11,531 nt of DNA from Candidatus Troglogloeales bacterium (GTDB lineage: Bacteria; Nitrospirota; Nitrospiria; SBBL01; SBBT01). A program made the translations under genes and the position numbers. The notes beneath the pieces are model-generated. The model saw only the letters and a list, made by a program, of their open reading frames with translations. It was not told where the DNA came from and did not search any database. The stretch is taken from assembly GCA_005239595.1 (NCBI GenBank), contig SBBT01000037.1, positions 1 to 11,531 on the forward strand, given 5' to 3'. This document shows, one piece after another, positions 1 to 7,796 of the stretch (the first letter of the stretch is position 1; each line of letters opens with the position of its first letter).

Positions 1-1334
1 CGGCTTATGCCACGGATATTAAAATGACGGGGAATGTCCGCGTCCGGGGAATCTACACTGATAATATTTCGGACGCCAACAGCTCGGCTGACGACACCAG
101 GGCCTTTGCCGATATGCGTTTTCGCCTGAAAACCACCGCGACGGCCGGGGTAGCCACAGGGGTGGTGGTCGTTGATTTTCTCAACGGATTTTCCGATCCA
201 GCAAATGCTCCATGTTTAGCGGCAGTATCAGTCGGCGCAGCATGCGGCACTGGAAATTTTCGGTTTGGAGCGGTGAACTTTGGGAATAGCCGTAATGTCG
301 TCGGCGTCCAGCAAGCCTATCTGAAATTAGATTTGGGAAACGTAAAACTTGCCTTGGGGGCTAAGCCCTTTAAATTGGGCCATGGGTTGATTCTGGACGA
401 TACCGCTGCAGGTGCCGCAGCCTGGTTTGGGGGAATGGATAGAGGCCTCATCCTAGCCGATATCCGGTTGGCCGACAGCCAAACTGGAAGCACGGGCACA
501 ACGGCGGGGACGGCTGGAAAAACTGCATCGGATACCGACCTTTATATTGCGAAGACCTATTTTAATCATGGGGACCACAAGGTTGGTCTCTTCGCCGGCT
601 ACCTGCTCGATCGGGATAATCAACTCCTGCTACCGGCCGCCACGGGAGGAACTGCGGGAACAGCGGGCGATGGGAGCCTCTGGGTGTATGGCGTAACCCT
701 GGATGGTAAGGTAGGGCCGTTTGATCTTAGCTTTGAAGCCGACCTGCTGGATGGAGAAGTGACTACCACGAGCACACAAGACCTGGAGGGATTAAATCTG
801 CTGCTTGGGTTGGGAACGTCCGATCCCTATGGCGACGAAAGTGGCGCCGGCGTTGTGCTGCTTTACACGACGGGAGATGAAAGCTCCACCGATAAAAAAA
901 CCAACATCAACGGGATTTCGGGCAACTATACCATTGGCAACATCTTGGCAGACAACAGCATCAATAGCGATCGCGAGGGAGGATGTCCCAGCGTGCGCGG
1001 TTCTCGCATTGGTTCCGGAGGTTCGTGGTGTGTGAATGGAGCCGGTTATACAGCCGTCAAGGTGTGGACCGGTATGCACGGTCTCCCCTTTGGTGAGAAG
1101 AGCTGCCATACCAACGCTGCGGTGATTTGGGCCCAGACCACGGAACCACACAAAGCCGGTGCGGATAAGGACCTGGGTGTTGAAATCGATGTCGATCACA
1201 AACATAAGCTGGATGAGAATACGGCCGTTGTTGTAAACTTAGGCTATCTCTTATCGGGCGATGCCTATAAAACACTTGGCTCCGGTGATGATGCCCAGAT
1301 ACTGGCGAAATTTGCCATAAACTACCTGTTTTAA
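1..1334 (+). CDS. Outer-membrane beta-barrel porin-like protein, 5' end missing
   Basis: The reading frame is open from the window edge (first full codon at 3) to TAA at 1332-1334. The residues before the first Met (24) read AYA-TDIK, a typical signal-peptidase I site (Ala at -3 and -1), so only the N-terminal part of the signal peptide is probably missing and the mature protein begins near base 12. Alternating hydrophobic and polar strands with Gly/Thr/Asp-rich loops, and a last residue Phe preceded by AINYL, are the classic outer-membrane barrel C-terminus recognised by BamA. Counting from Met 24, Cys 64/74 and Cys 321/336 lie in predicted loops and could form disulfides; Cys 361 is single. 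Two loops carry low-complexity Thr-Ala-Gly runs (about 156-168 and 206-216). A diffusion porin role is inferred; I cannot name the family or substrate. A strong terminator follows directly, so the gene ends its transcription unit. Confidence 0.75.
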   Translation, partial: AYATDIKMTGNVRVRGIYTDNISDANSSADDTRAFADMRFRLKTTATAGVATGVVVVDFLNGFSDPANAPCLAAVSVGAACGTGNFRFGAVNFGNSRNVVGVQQAYLKLDLGNVKLALGAKPFKLGHGLILDDTAAGAAAWFGGMDRGLILADIRLADSQTGSTGTTAGTAGKTASDTDLYIAKTYFNHGDHKVGLFAGYLLDRDNQLLLPAATGGTAGTAGDGSLWVYGVTLDGKVGPFDLSFEADLLDGEVTTTSTQDLEGLNLLLGLGTSDPYGDESGAGVVLLYTTGDESSTDKKTNINGISGNYTIGNILADNSINSDREGGCPSVRGSRIGSGGSWCVNGAGYTAVKVWTGMHGLPFGEKSCHTNAAVIWAQTTEPHKAGADKDLGVEIDVDHKHKLDENTAVVVNLGYLLSGDAYKTLGSGDDAQILAKFAINYLF

Positions 1335-1349
1335 GCGCCTTCCTGTCAG

Positions 1350-1388
1350 AAGGCCCTCCGGCGTGCGCTGTCGGAGGGCCTTTTTTTT
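1350..1388 (+). terminator. Intrinsic terminator after the porin gene
   Basis: A perfect 11-bp stem pairs 1350-1360 (AAGGCCCTCCG) with 1372-1382, with an 11-nt loop. The last two bases of the stem begin a run of eight T (1381-1388). It lies 15 nt past the porin stop and separates that gene from uvrC. Confidence 0.93.
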
Positions 1389-1405
1389 GGTAAAATAAGA
1401 ATTCG

Positions 1406-3190
1406 ATGGACCTCGTGAAGGAAAAAATAGAATCACTCCCGCATCTGCCTGGGGTGTACCTCATGAAAGGGGGGCGCGGAGAAGTTCTTTATGTTGGAAA
1501 GGCCAAGGTGTTGTCGAGCCGTGTCCGAAGTTATTTTCATGCCGGAGACGATCCAAAGGTTCGATCGATGGTTTTGCAGATTGCCGACCTGGAATACATC
1601 GTCACCCGTTCTGAATTGGAGGCCCTTATTCTGGAAGGAAATCTGATTAAGCAGTATCGTCCCAAATACAATGTCATCTTGCGAGACGATAAGAACTATC
1701 CCCTCCTGCGCCTGCCGATTAAGGAGGACTATCCCCGTTTCTCTATTGTTCGCCGTATCAAAAAGGATGGCGCCCTTTATTTCGGCCCCTATATTCCAAC
1801 CGGCGGCCTCTACGAAATGATGCGGCTTTTAAGAAAAATTTTTCCGATTCCAAATTGCACCATCGAGATCGATGGAAAAGCGGCGCGGCCTTGCATTGAA
1901 TTTGAGATTAAGCGTTGTCTCGCCCCTTGTACCGGAAATCAATCGAAAGAGGCGTATCACCAGATGATGGATCAGGTCCGGATGTTTCTTGAGGGAAAAG
2001 ATCAAACGCTCATTCGGTCGTTAAAAAAACGGATGGCGCTTCAGGCGGCTTCTTTGGACTTTGAAGAGGCGGCGCGTCTAAGGGACCAGATCGCCAGGAT
2101 CGAACGGGCGTTGGAACGTCAGCGAATTACCTCTACCCGGATAGAGGATCAGGATGTCGTCGCCATCGCCCGAAAGGATGAGGCCGCAGACATCCAGATT
2201 CTTTTCGTGCGCGGCGGGATGGTGGTGGGGAGGCGGGATTTCTTTTTCCAGCAGGCCCCTTCCGATGAGGCGCTTTGCGCCGCGTTTCTAAAACAGTTTT
2301 ATAACAAAGAGGGGGTTATCCCAAAGGAGATTATCATCCCGACCGTGCTCTCTGACCAGAAACTGATCGAGCTGTGGCTTTCAGAGCGGCGGGGGGGGGC
2401 GGCCCATATCCATGCCCCGTCGCAGGGAAGAAGGGCCAAAATACTTGCGCTGGCCGCGGAAAACGCGCGTATCGCGCTGGCTGATCACCTTCAGGCGGGT
2501 GGAATTGAAAAACTTGAAAGGCTTAAAACGCTGTTGCGTCTCTCCCGAACCCCCCATCGGATTGAAGGATACGATATCTCCAACATCATGGGGACCAGTG
2601 CGGTTGGATCGATGGTGGTCTTTGAATCGGGAAGTCCTAAAAAATCGGATTATCGCCGCTTTCGCATTAAGACGATTGAAGGGGCAAACGATTTCGGAAT
2701 GATGGCCGAGATTTTATCCCGCAGGGTGGCGGCGATGGAGGAGATGCCGCTTCCGGACTTAATCCTGATTGATGGAGGGGCCGGACAGGTTGCGGCGGTG
2801 CGAAGTGTGCTGGAACAGGCCAACATTATATCGGTCGACTTGATCGGCCTTGCGAAAGAGCGGGAAGATCAAGGGGAGCGGGTTTATCTCCCTGGCGAGG
2901 CGGAGCCGATTTTGCTTCCTGTGGGTGATTTCGCGACGCACCTGCTGATGCGCGTCCGAGATGAGGCCCATCGGTTTGCCCTCGCCTATCACCGAAAGGT
3001 GAGAGACCAAAAAATGCTCGCCTCGTCTCTCATGGAGATTGAAGGGATCGGGAAAGTGCGGCGCAAGACCCTCCTTTCCCACTTTGGAAGCCTCGCTAAA
3101 ATCCGTTCGGCCACGATGGCGGAGTTGGCGGCCGCGCCGTCGATGAACCAGAAGGTGGTCGAGCGTCTCTTTGAGGCGCTCCATCGGTGA
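1406..3190 (+). CDS. uvrC: UvrABC excinuclease subunit C
   Basis: UvrC makes the two incisions flanking a DNA lesion in nucleotide excision repair, acting with UvrA and UvrB. At 594 residues it is near the usual length (E. coli 610). An N-terminal GIY-YIG nuclease domain (about 14-95) shows GVY 16-18, YVG 29-31, Arg39 and Glu77, and makes the 3' cut. Cys 151, 163, 171 and 175 have the spacing of the four conserved cysteines reported to bind an Fe-S cluster in UvrC. A UVR motif that binds UvrB lies at about 204-238. The RNase H-like 5' nuclease domain (about 380-530) keeps Asp390 (EGYDISN), Asp429, Asp456 (IDGG) and His522. Helix-hairpin-helix DNA-binding motifs fill 541-594. The ATG at 1406 gives the standard start just before LPHLPGVYLM. 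No Shine-Dalgarno site is visible, and only 17 nt separate the porin terminator from this ATG. A run of nine G lies in the gene at 2391-2399. Confidence 0.97.
   Translation: MDLVKEKIESLPHLPGVYLMKGGRGEVLYVGKAKVLSSRVRSYFHAGDDPKVRSMVLQIADLEYIVTRSELEALILEGNLIKQYRPKYNVILRDDKNYPLLRLPIKEDYPRFSIVRRIKKDGALYFGPYIPTGGLYEMMRLLRKIFPIPNCTIEIDGKAARPCIEFEIKRCLAPCTGNQSKEAYHQMMDQVRMFLEGKDQTLIRSLKKRMALQAASLDFEEAARLRDQIARIERALERQRITSTRIEDQDVVAIARKDEAADIQILFVRGGMVVGRRDFFFQQAPSDEALCAAFLKQFYNKEGVIPKEIIIPTVLSDQKLIELWLSERRGGAAHIHAPSQGRRAKILALAAENARIALADHLQAGGIEKLERLKTLLRLSRTPHRIEGYDISNIMGTSAVGSMVVFESGSPKKSDYRRFRIKTIEGANDFGMMAEILSRRVAAMEEMPLPDLILIDGGAGQVAAVRSVLEQANIISVDLIGLAKEREDQGERVYLPGEAEPILLPVGDFATHLLMRVRDEAHRFALAYHRKVRDQKMLASSLMEIEGIGKVRRKTLLSHFGSLAKIRSATMAELAAAPSMNQKVVERLFEALHR
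2391..2399 (+). repeat. G9 mononucleotide tract inside uvrC
   Basis: Nine consecutive G encode part of Arg-Arg-Gly-Gly-Ala (about residues 328-333) in the linker before the 5' nuclease domain. The frame is intact in this copy. Tracts of this length are prone to slippage, and a one-base change would remove the second nuclease and DNA-binding domains. Confidence 0.85.
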
Positions 3191-3198
3191 CTTTTTTC

Positions 3199-3226
3199 TT
3201 CGTTTGTGTTAATTCGTTTGTGTTAA
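3199..3226 (+). repeat. 14-bp perfect tandem duplication upstream of galU
   Basis: The 14-mer TTCGTTTGTGTTAA occurs twice head to tail (3199-3212 and 3213-3226) in the 71-nt gap between uvrC and galU. The second copy runs into a candidate -10 box, so the repeat may affect galU promoter spacing. Whether it is functional or a replication slip cannot be told from one sequence. Confidence 0.8.
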
Positions 3227-3229
3227 AAT
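3224..3229 (+). promoter_or_regulatory. Candidate -10 box for galU-lon-thiL
   Basis: TAAAAT (5 of 6 to TATAAT) lies 32 nt before the galU GTG. No good -35 box is seen at 16-18 nt spacing, so the call is weak. Read-through from uvrC is an alternative, as no terminator lies between the two genes. Confidence 0.35.
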
Positions 3230-3261
3230 GAAAGGCAGTCCAGCGAGGGGAAAAAGTTTAC

Positions 3262-4134
3262 GTGCGCGCGAAAAAAATAACGAAGGCGATTATCCCGGCG
3301 GCCGGATTAGGCACCCGGTTTCTCCCGGCCACCAAGGCCTCTCCCAAGGAGATGCTTCCCCTCTTTGATAAACCGTTGATTCAGTATGTGATCGAAGAGG
3401 CCGCTGCCGCCGGCATTCGTCAGGTGATTGTTATTACCGGACGCGGAAAACGGGCGATTGAAGACCATTTTGACGTCTCGTTTGAACTCGAAGAGTTCTT
3501 AAAACAGAACGGAAAAAAAGAGGAATTAAAAAGCTTAAGGAAGATTTCGGACCTGGCCGAGTTTTGTTACATCCGGCAAAAAGAGCCGCGCGGTTTGGGC
3601 CACGCCATCCTTTGCGCGAGGCATTTGATTGACGATGACCCCTTTGCCGTCTTGCTCGCGGATGAAATTATTGATCATCCGGTACCGGCCCTTCAACAGA
3701 TGGTCGATGTTTACCATGAGAGACAGGCCCCTGTGATCGGTGTTCAACACGTCGCCAAGACTGATGTCAAGCAATACGGCATAATCGATGGAAAACCTTT
3801 AAGCGACAGCCTCTATCGGATTTATGACCTGGTTGAAAAACCGGCCCCCAATGAAGCCCCGTCCGACATGGCGGTTGTGGGAAGGTATATTCTGACGTCC
3901 GAGATTTTTCATTATCTGGAGAATACCAAGCCCGGGAAGAACAACGAGATTCAGTTAACCGACGCCTTACAGGAGTTTGCGCACGCAAAGGAGATGTACG
4001 GATTGATTCTGTCGGGACGGCGCTTTGACGCCGGCGATAAACTCGGTTTCCTTAAGGCAACGGTCGAAATGGGGCTTAAAAGCCCCGAGGTGTCGAAAGA
4101 GTTTCGCGCATTTTTAAAGGGACATTCCCTATAG
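3262..4134 (+). CDS. galU: UTP--glucose-1-phosphate uridylyltransferase
   Basis: GalU makes UDP-glucose from UTP and glucose 1-phosphate in the cytoplasm, supplying lipopolysaccharide, exopolysaccharide and galactose metabolism. The 290 residues match the normal length. The nucleotidyltransferase signature IIPAAGLGTRFLPATKASPK (10-29) holds the glycine-rich phosphate loop. LLADEI (131-136) carries the metal-binding Asp134, VEKP (191-194) the sugar-phosphate-binding Lys193, and FDAGDK (255-260) the conserved C-terminal motif. The start is GTG at 3262, with GAGGGG (3245-3250) 11 nt upstream as ribosome-binding site; the next in-frame Met lies well inside the conserved domain. It is 17 nt upstream of lon and likely cotranscribed with it. 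RfbA-type glucose-1-phosphate thymidylyltransferase was considered, but the KASPKEMLPL motif fits GalU. Confidence 0.96.
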   Translation: MRAKKITKAIIPAAGLGTRFLPATKASPKEMLPLFDKPLIQYVIEEAAAAGIRQVIVITGRGKRAIEDHFDVSFELEEFLKQNGKKEELKSLRKISDLAEFCYIRQKEPRGLGHAILCARHLIDDDPFAVLLADEIIDHPVPALQQMVDVYHERQAPVIGVQHVAKTDVKQYGIIDGKPLSDSLYRIYDLVEKPAPNEAPSDMAVVGRYILTSEIFHYLENTKPGKNNEIQLTDALQEFAHAKEMYGLILSGRRFDAGDKLGFLKATVEMGLKSPEVSKEFRAFLKGHSL

Positions 4135-4141
4135 GGCACGC

Positions 4142-4147
4142 GAGGTG
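4142..4147 (+). promoter_or_regulatory. Ribosome-binding site that fixes the lon TTG start
   Basis: GAGGTG lies 4 nt before TTG at 4152. The first in-frame ATG (4218) falls inside the conserved LPLLPMRDIVVFP segment and is too late, so this site supports the TTG start. A GTG at 4145 is out of frame. Confidence 0.65.
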
Positions 4148-4151
4148 CGAT

Positions 4152-6533
4152 TTGGCCGAATCGGGCGATAAGAAAAATCCACAGGTTGGCATTCCTGAAA
4201 GACTTCCCCTTTTGCCGATGCGGGATATTGTGGTCTTTCCGCATATGCTCCTTCCCCTTTTTATCGCGAGGGGAATCTCGATCAGGGCGATCGAAGAGGC
4301 CCTGGCCGGAAACAAGATGGTGCTCCTTGCGGCCCAGAAATCGCTTGATATCGAGGGCCCGCAGCCGGGCGATATTTACTCGGTTGGGACGGTTGGCGCG
4401 ATCATGCGAATGATCAAGCTCCCGGATGGAAAAGTAAAAGTCCTGGTACAGGGACTTGCCAAGGCCAAAATCGTCTCCTTTGTTCAATCAGCTCCTTTTT
4501 ATCAGGTCAAGATCAAGAAGGTGGTTGAACCTGCGCGCGACGGCGTTTCTGTCGAGTCGGAGGCCGTTATCCGAACGGTGAAGGAACAGGTAGAACGGAT
4601 GGTTTCCCTGGGAAAACCGATTATCCCCGATGTGGTAGCCGTTATCGAGAACATGGAAAACCCCGGCCGTCTGGCCGATATGGTTGCCTCCAACATGGGA
4701 TTGACCGTGGATGCCGCCCAGGAGGTCTTGGAACTCCAAGACCCAATCGCTCGGCTTCGCAAGGTTAGCGGTTTTCTGGCCAAAGAGATGGATGTCCTGC
4801 TCGTGCAGCAGAAGATCCAGTCCGAGGCGAGAGGCGAGATGGATAAGATGCAGCGGGAATATTTTTTAAGGGAACAAATGAAGGCGATTCAGAAAGAGTT
4901 GGGGGATTCCGATGAGCGGATCGAGGAGATTGAGGAGTTTCGGGTAAAAATTGCCGCGGCAGAAATGCCGGAGAAGGTGGCGAAGGAGGCGGAGAAGCAG
5001 CTGAAGCGTTTGGGGAAAATGCACCCTGACTCTGCGGAGGCCGGAACGGTTCGGACCTATCTGGAATGGCTAGTGGAGCTTCCATGGGGAAAGTCGACCA
5101 GGGACAACCTCGATATCCATCTGGCGAAGAAGGTGCTGGATGAAGACCACTACAATTTAGAGAAGGTGAAGGAGCGCATCCTCGAATTCCTGGCCGTTCG
5201 AAAGATGAAAGGCAGGATGAAAGGGCCGATCCTCTGTTTTGTCGGACCGCCCGGTGTTGGAAAGACCTCGCTGGGCAGATCAATCGCGCGAGCCATCGGC
5301 CGCGAGTTTGTCCGGGTTTCCCTGGGAGGAATTCGTGATGAGGCCGAAATTCGCGGACACCGGCGGACCTATGTCGGTTCGCTCCCAGGACGCATCATTC
5401 AGGGGATCAAGCAGGCCGGCACTAACAATCCCGTCTTCATGATGGATGAAATTGACAAGATCGGTATTGATTTCAGAGGAGATCCGTCCTCTGCCCTATT
5501 GGAGGTTTTGGATCCGGAGCAGAACCATGCCTTTTCGGACCACTACCTGGGCGTTCCGTTTGACCTTTCGAATGTCATGTTCATTACGACCGCTAATCAG
5601 ATTGATCCGATTCCCGTCCCATTGCGTGATCGGATGGAGATGATCGAAATTTCCAGTTACACAACGGAGGAAAAAGAGGGAATCGCCCGCAACTACCTGA
5701 TTCCAAGGCAGCTTTCAGAACATGGCGTCTCGGCCGGCGCGGTGCATATCAGTGATGCCGCGATCCGTCATGTCGTGACACAATACACACGCGAGGCGGG
5801 TGTTCGAAACCTGGAGAGGGAGATCGCCCATATCTTGCGAAAGATCGTCCGGCAGATGGCCGAAGGGAAAAGGCGGAAATATCATGTCGGCCCCTCCTCC
5901 GTTCATCGATATCTGGGGATTCCAAAATTTCTTCCGGAGGCGGAACAGGAAAAAGATGAAGTGGGAGTTGCGACCGGCCTTGCCTGGACGCCGACCGGAG
6001 GCGATATCCTCCGCGTAGAGGCGACCACGATGACCGGAAAAGGGGGACTGACGCTGACCGGCTCCCTGGGGGACGTGATGAAGGAGTCGGCCCAGGCGGC
6101 CCTTTCGTACATCCGTTCAAGAAGCAAGCATTTTGGTATTCTTCCCGGCACCTTTTCGAAGACCGATATCCATATCCACGTCCCCGCCGGGGCTATTCCA
6201 AAGGATGGGCCTTCCGCCGGGATTACCATGGCAACGGCGCTTGCCTCGGTATTGACCGGATGCATTCTTCGCCGCGATATGGCCATGACGGGCGAAGTGA
6301 CACTGCAGGGCCGTGTCCTTCCGGTGGGAGGATTAAAAGAGAAAATCCTCGCCGCGAAACGCGCCGGCATTAAAGGGATTATTTTGCCCAGACGGAACAA
6401 GAAAGACTTGGAGGAAGTTCCCCTGCAGGCCCAGCGGGGAATGAAGTTCATCTTTGCGGATCATATGGATGACGTGTTGGTATCGGCCTTCCGGGGTTCA
6501 TTAAAAAGACCACATCAGCATCAGAAGCTGTAA
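4152..6533 (+). CDS. lon: ATP-dependent Lon protease
   Basis: Lon is a cytoplasmic homohexameric AAA+ serine protease that degrades misfolded proteins and specific regulators. At 793 residues it is the usual bacterial LonA size (E. coli 784). The N-terminal substrate-binding domain spans about 17-210 (LPLLPMRDIVVFPHM), followed by a coiled-coil linker (about 215-300). The AAA+ module has Walker A GPPGVGKT (365-372) and Walker B FMMDEID (429-435). The proteolytic domain keeps the Ser-Lys dyad: Ser688 in KDGPSAG and Lys731 in GGLKEK, 43 residues apart as in E. coli (679/722). The start is TTG with GAGGTG 4 nt upstream. The gene follows galU by 17 nt and precedes thiL by 13 nt. No heat-shock promoter element was recognised directly upstream, so expression probably depends on the operon promoter. 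Confidence 0.97.
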   Translation: MAESGDKKNPQVGIPERLPLLPMRDIVVFPHMLLPLFIARGISIRAIEEALAGNKMVLLAAQKSLDIEGPQPGDIYSVGTVGAIMRMIKLPDGKVKVLVQGLAKAKIVSFVQSAPFYQVKIKKVVEPARDGVSVESEAVIRTVKEQVERMVSLGKPIIPDVVAVIENMENPGRLADMVASNMGLTVDAAQEVLELQDPIARLRKVSGFLAKEMDVLLVQQKIQSEARGEMDKMQREYFLREQMKAIQKELGDSDERIEEIEEFRVKIAAAEMPEKVAKEAEKQLKRLGKMHPDSAEAGTVRTYLEWLVELPWGKSTRDNLDIHLAKKVLDEDHYNLEKVKERILEFLAVRKMKGRMKGPILCFVGPPGVGKTSLGRSIARAIGREFVRVSLGGIRDEAEIRGHRRTYVGSLPGRIIQGIKQAGTNNPVFMMDEIDKIGIDFRGDPSSALLEVLDPEQNHAFSDHYLGVPFDLSNVMFITTANQIDPIPVPLRDRMEMIEISSYTTEEKEGIARNYLIPRQLSEHGVSAGAVHISDAAIRHVVTQYTREAGVRNLEREIAHILRKIVRQMAEGKRRKYHVGPSSVHRYLGIPKFLPEAEQEKDEVGVATGLAWTPTGGDILRVEATTMTGKGGLTLTGSLGDVMKESAQAALSYIRSRSKHFGILPGTFSKTDIHIHVPAGAIPKDGPSAGITMATALASVLTGCILRRDMAMTGEVTLQGRVLPVGGLKEKILAAKRAGIKGIILPRRNKKDLEEVPLQAQRGMKFIFADHMDDVLVSAFRGSLKRPHQHQKL

Positions 6534-6546
6534 TGATCGTTGATGG

Positions 6547-7551
6547 ATGCCGATGACCTTGCGTCAGATCGACGAGTTTGGATTTATTCGCAAGATTGAA
6601 AAACAGTTTTTTTCTCTCTGTGTGCCGCTTGGGATTGGGGATGACGCCGCTGCCGTCATTCCTTCTCCTCGACAATATACACTGGTTACCACCGACACCC
6701 TGATGGAACAGGTTCATTTCGATCTTGCCCTTTCAAACTATTTTCAAATTGGGTATAAGGCGGTTTCGGTGAATGTCAGCGATATCGCGGCCATGGGAGG
6801 AATCCCCCGTTTCTTTCTGGTTTCGCTGGCCGTGACAAAGCGGGAGACCGCCGAGACGCTTAATCGGCTCTACAGGGGCATACAAAAAGGGAGCAAGGAG
6901 ATGGGACTTTCTCTCATCGGCGGAAATACTGTCTGTTCAAAGCGGGATTTTTCTATTTCACTAACCGTCTTAGGCGAAATCCCAAAAAAGGAGATGGTGA
7001 CGCGTGGCGGGGCCAAGGCCGACGACCTTCTTTATCTGACCGGCACGCTGGGAGACGCCGCGGCAGGCCTTAAGCTTTTAAAACAGGGATCCAAACAATA
7101 TCCGCAATTGGTGAATCGGTATCAATCCCCTCGGGCCCGCTGGCAGGAAGGACGGCTGCTGGCAAGACACGCCATCGCTTCTGCCATGATTGACATCTCT
7201 GACGGTCTTTCATCCGATCTTAACCGCATGGTCGAGGCGAGCAAAGTAGGGGCTGAATTGGAGCTGAATCAACTTCCCGTGTCTGCTTCCTTACGACGAT
7301 ACATGGGTCGAGAGGGGAAAGATCCGATGCCGTATGTTCTGCATGGCGGGGAAGATTATGAGCTCCTCTTTTCTGTCCCTCCCAAAAAGGTCGGCCTGCT
7401 GGAGGCGCTGATGGCGGAAAAAAGGGTGACCGCACGCAGAATCGGGCGCATTGTTACGGGGAAAAAAGTGATGGCAAGAGATCTATCCGGAAAGCGCTAT
7501 GAGCTCTTGCCGTCTGGTTATGACCATTTTAAGGGATTACATCAATCCTGA
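6547..7551 (+). CDS. thiL: Thiamine-monophosphate kinase
   Basis: ThiL phosphorylates thiamine monophosphate with ATP to give thiamine diphosphate, the last step of the pathway, in the cytoplasm. The 334-residue protein shows the PurM-like ATP-binding fold motifs in order: GIGDDAA (29-35), TTDTLMEQVHF (48-58), KAVSVNVSDIAAMG (71-84), GGNT (125-128), DISDG (216-220), GGEDYELLF (267-275) and the family C-terminal GYDHF (324-328). GGNT replaces the common GGDT, changing a presumed metal-ligand Asp to Asn; the other acidic residues are kept. The first ATG (6547) is given as start, but ATG 6553 (MTLRQIDEFGFI) matches the usual family N-terminus better and overlaps a 7-codon mini-ORF. No strong Shine-Dalgarno site is seen, and translation may be coupled to lon. 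No TPP riboswitch is visible. Confidence 0.95.
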   Translation: MPMTLRQIDEFGFIRKIEKQFFSLCVPLGIGDDAAAVIPSPRQYTLVTTDTLMEQVHFDLALSNYFQIGYKAVSVNVSDIAAMGGIPRFFLVSLAVTKRETAETLNRLYRGIQKGSKEMGLSLIGGNTVCSKRDFSISLTVLGEIPKKEMVTRGGAKADDLLYLTGTLGDAAAGLKLLKQGSKQYPQLVNRYQSPRARWQEGRLLARHAIASAMIDISDGLSSDLNRMVEASKVGAELELNQLPVSASLRRYMGREGKDPMPYVLHGGEDYELLFSVPPKKVGLLEALMAEKRVTARRIGRIVTGKKVMARDLSGKRYELLPSGYDHFKGLHQS

Positions 7552-7561
7552 CGGATAGCCG

Positions 7562-7759
7562 ATGCAGAAAACCTTTGATCACTTTCAGGCGTCGCTTCTT
7601 TACTGCAATCAATGCCGCCGCGCCATGCCTGTCCGGGAGCGCCTTCTGTTGGTTCTTCCCGATGGAGAGATCTACGATTACCTCTGTCAACAATGCGGGA
7701 GCTCCGTCGGATCAAAAACAGCGAGGACAACAGCCCAAGGCGGGCTCGTTATTCCGTAA
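7562..7759 (+). CDS. Small zinc-ribbon protein of unknown function
   Basis: This 65-residue protein begins 10 nt after the thiL stop and is probably cotranscribed with it. It has two CxxC knuckles, Cys15/Cys18 (YCNQCRR) and Cys42/Cys45 (LCQQCGS), separated by a 23-residue beta-rich segment (MPVRERLLLVLPDGEIYDYL), the layout of a zinc ribbon or rubredoxin-like knuckle protein. There is no signal peptide or membrane segment, so it is likely cytoplasmic. The C-terminal 18 residues are Thr/Ala/Gly-rich and probably disordered. The start at ATG 7562 has only a weak purine-rich GGATAG upstream. Zinc binding is inferred from the cysteines. No function is assigned, and its neighbours give little beyond possible coupling with thiL. 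Confidence 0.75.
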   Translation: MQKTFDHFQASLLYCNQCRRAMPVRERLLLVLPDGEIYDYLCQQCGSSVGSKTARTTAQGGLVIP

Positions 7760-7796
7760 CCGGCGTTCTGCTTTCATTCATGGGCTGAAAAGAGTC

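Noticed and set aside
792..1464. Minus-strand frames of up to 137 codons opposite the porin gene and uvrC start
   Set aside because: They lie antisense to a convincing barrel protein and cross the terminator; no ribosome-binding site and no recognisable motifs.
3951..4487. 178-codon minus-strand frame across galU and lon
   Set aside because: Antisense shadow of two strongly supported genes, no family resemblance.
4765..5283. 172-codon minus-strand frame inside lon
   Set aside because: Ser/Pro/Arg-rich composition typical of antisense to GC-biased coding sequence; lon motifs on the other strand are complete.
5903..6451. 182-codon minus-strand frame inside lon
   Set aside because: Opposite the catalytic domain of Lon; no independent evidence.
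6500..6556. TPP riboswitch upstream of thiL
   Set aside because: Only 13 nt separate lon and thiL, with no room for the aptamer and no matching core bases.
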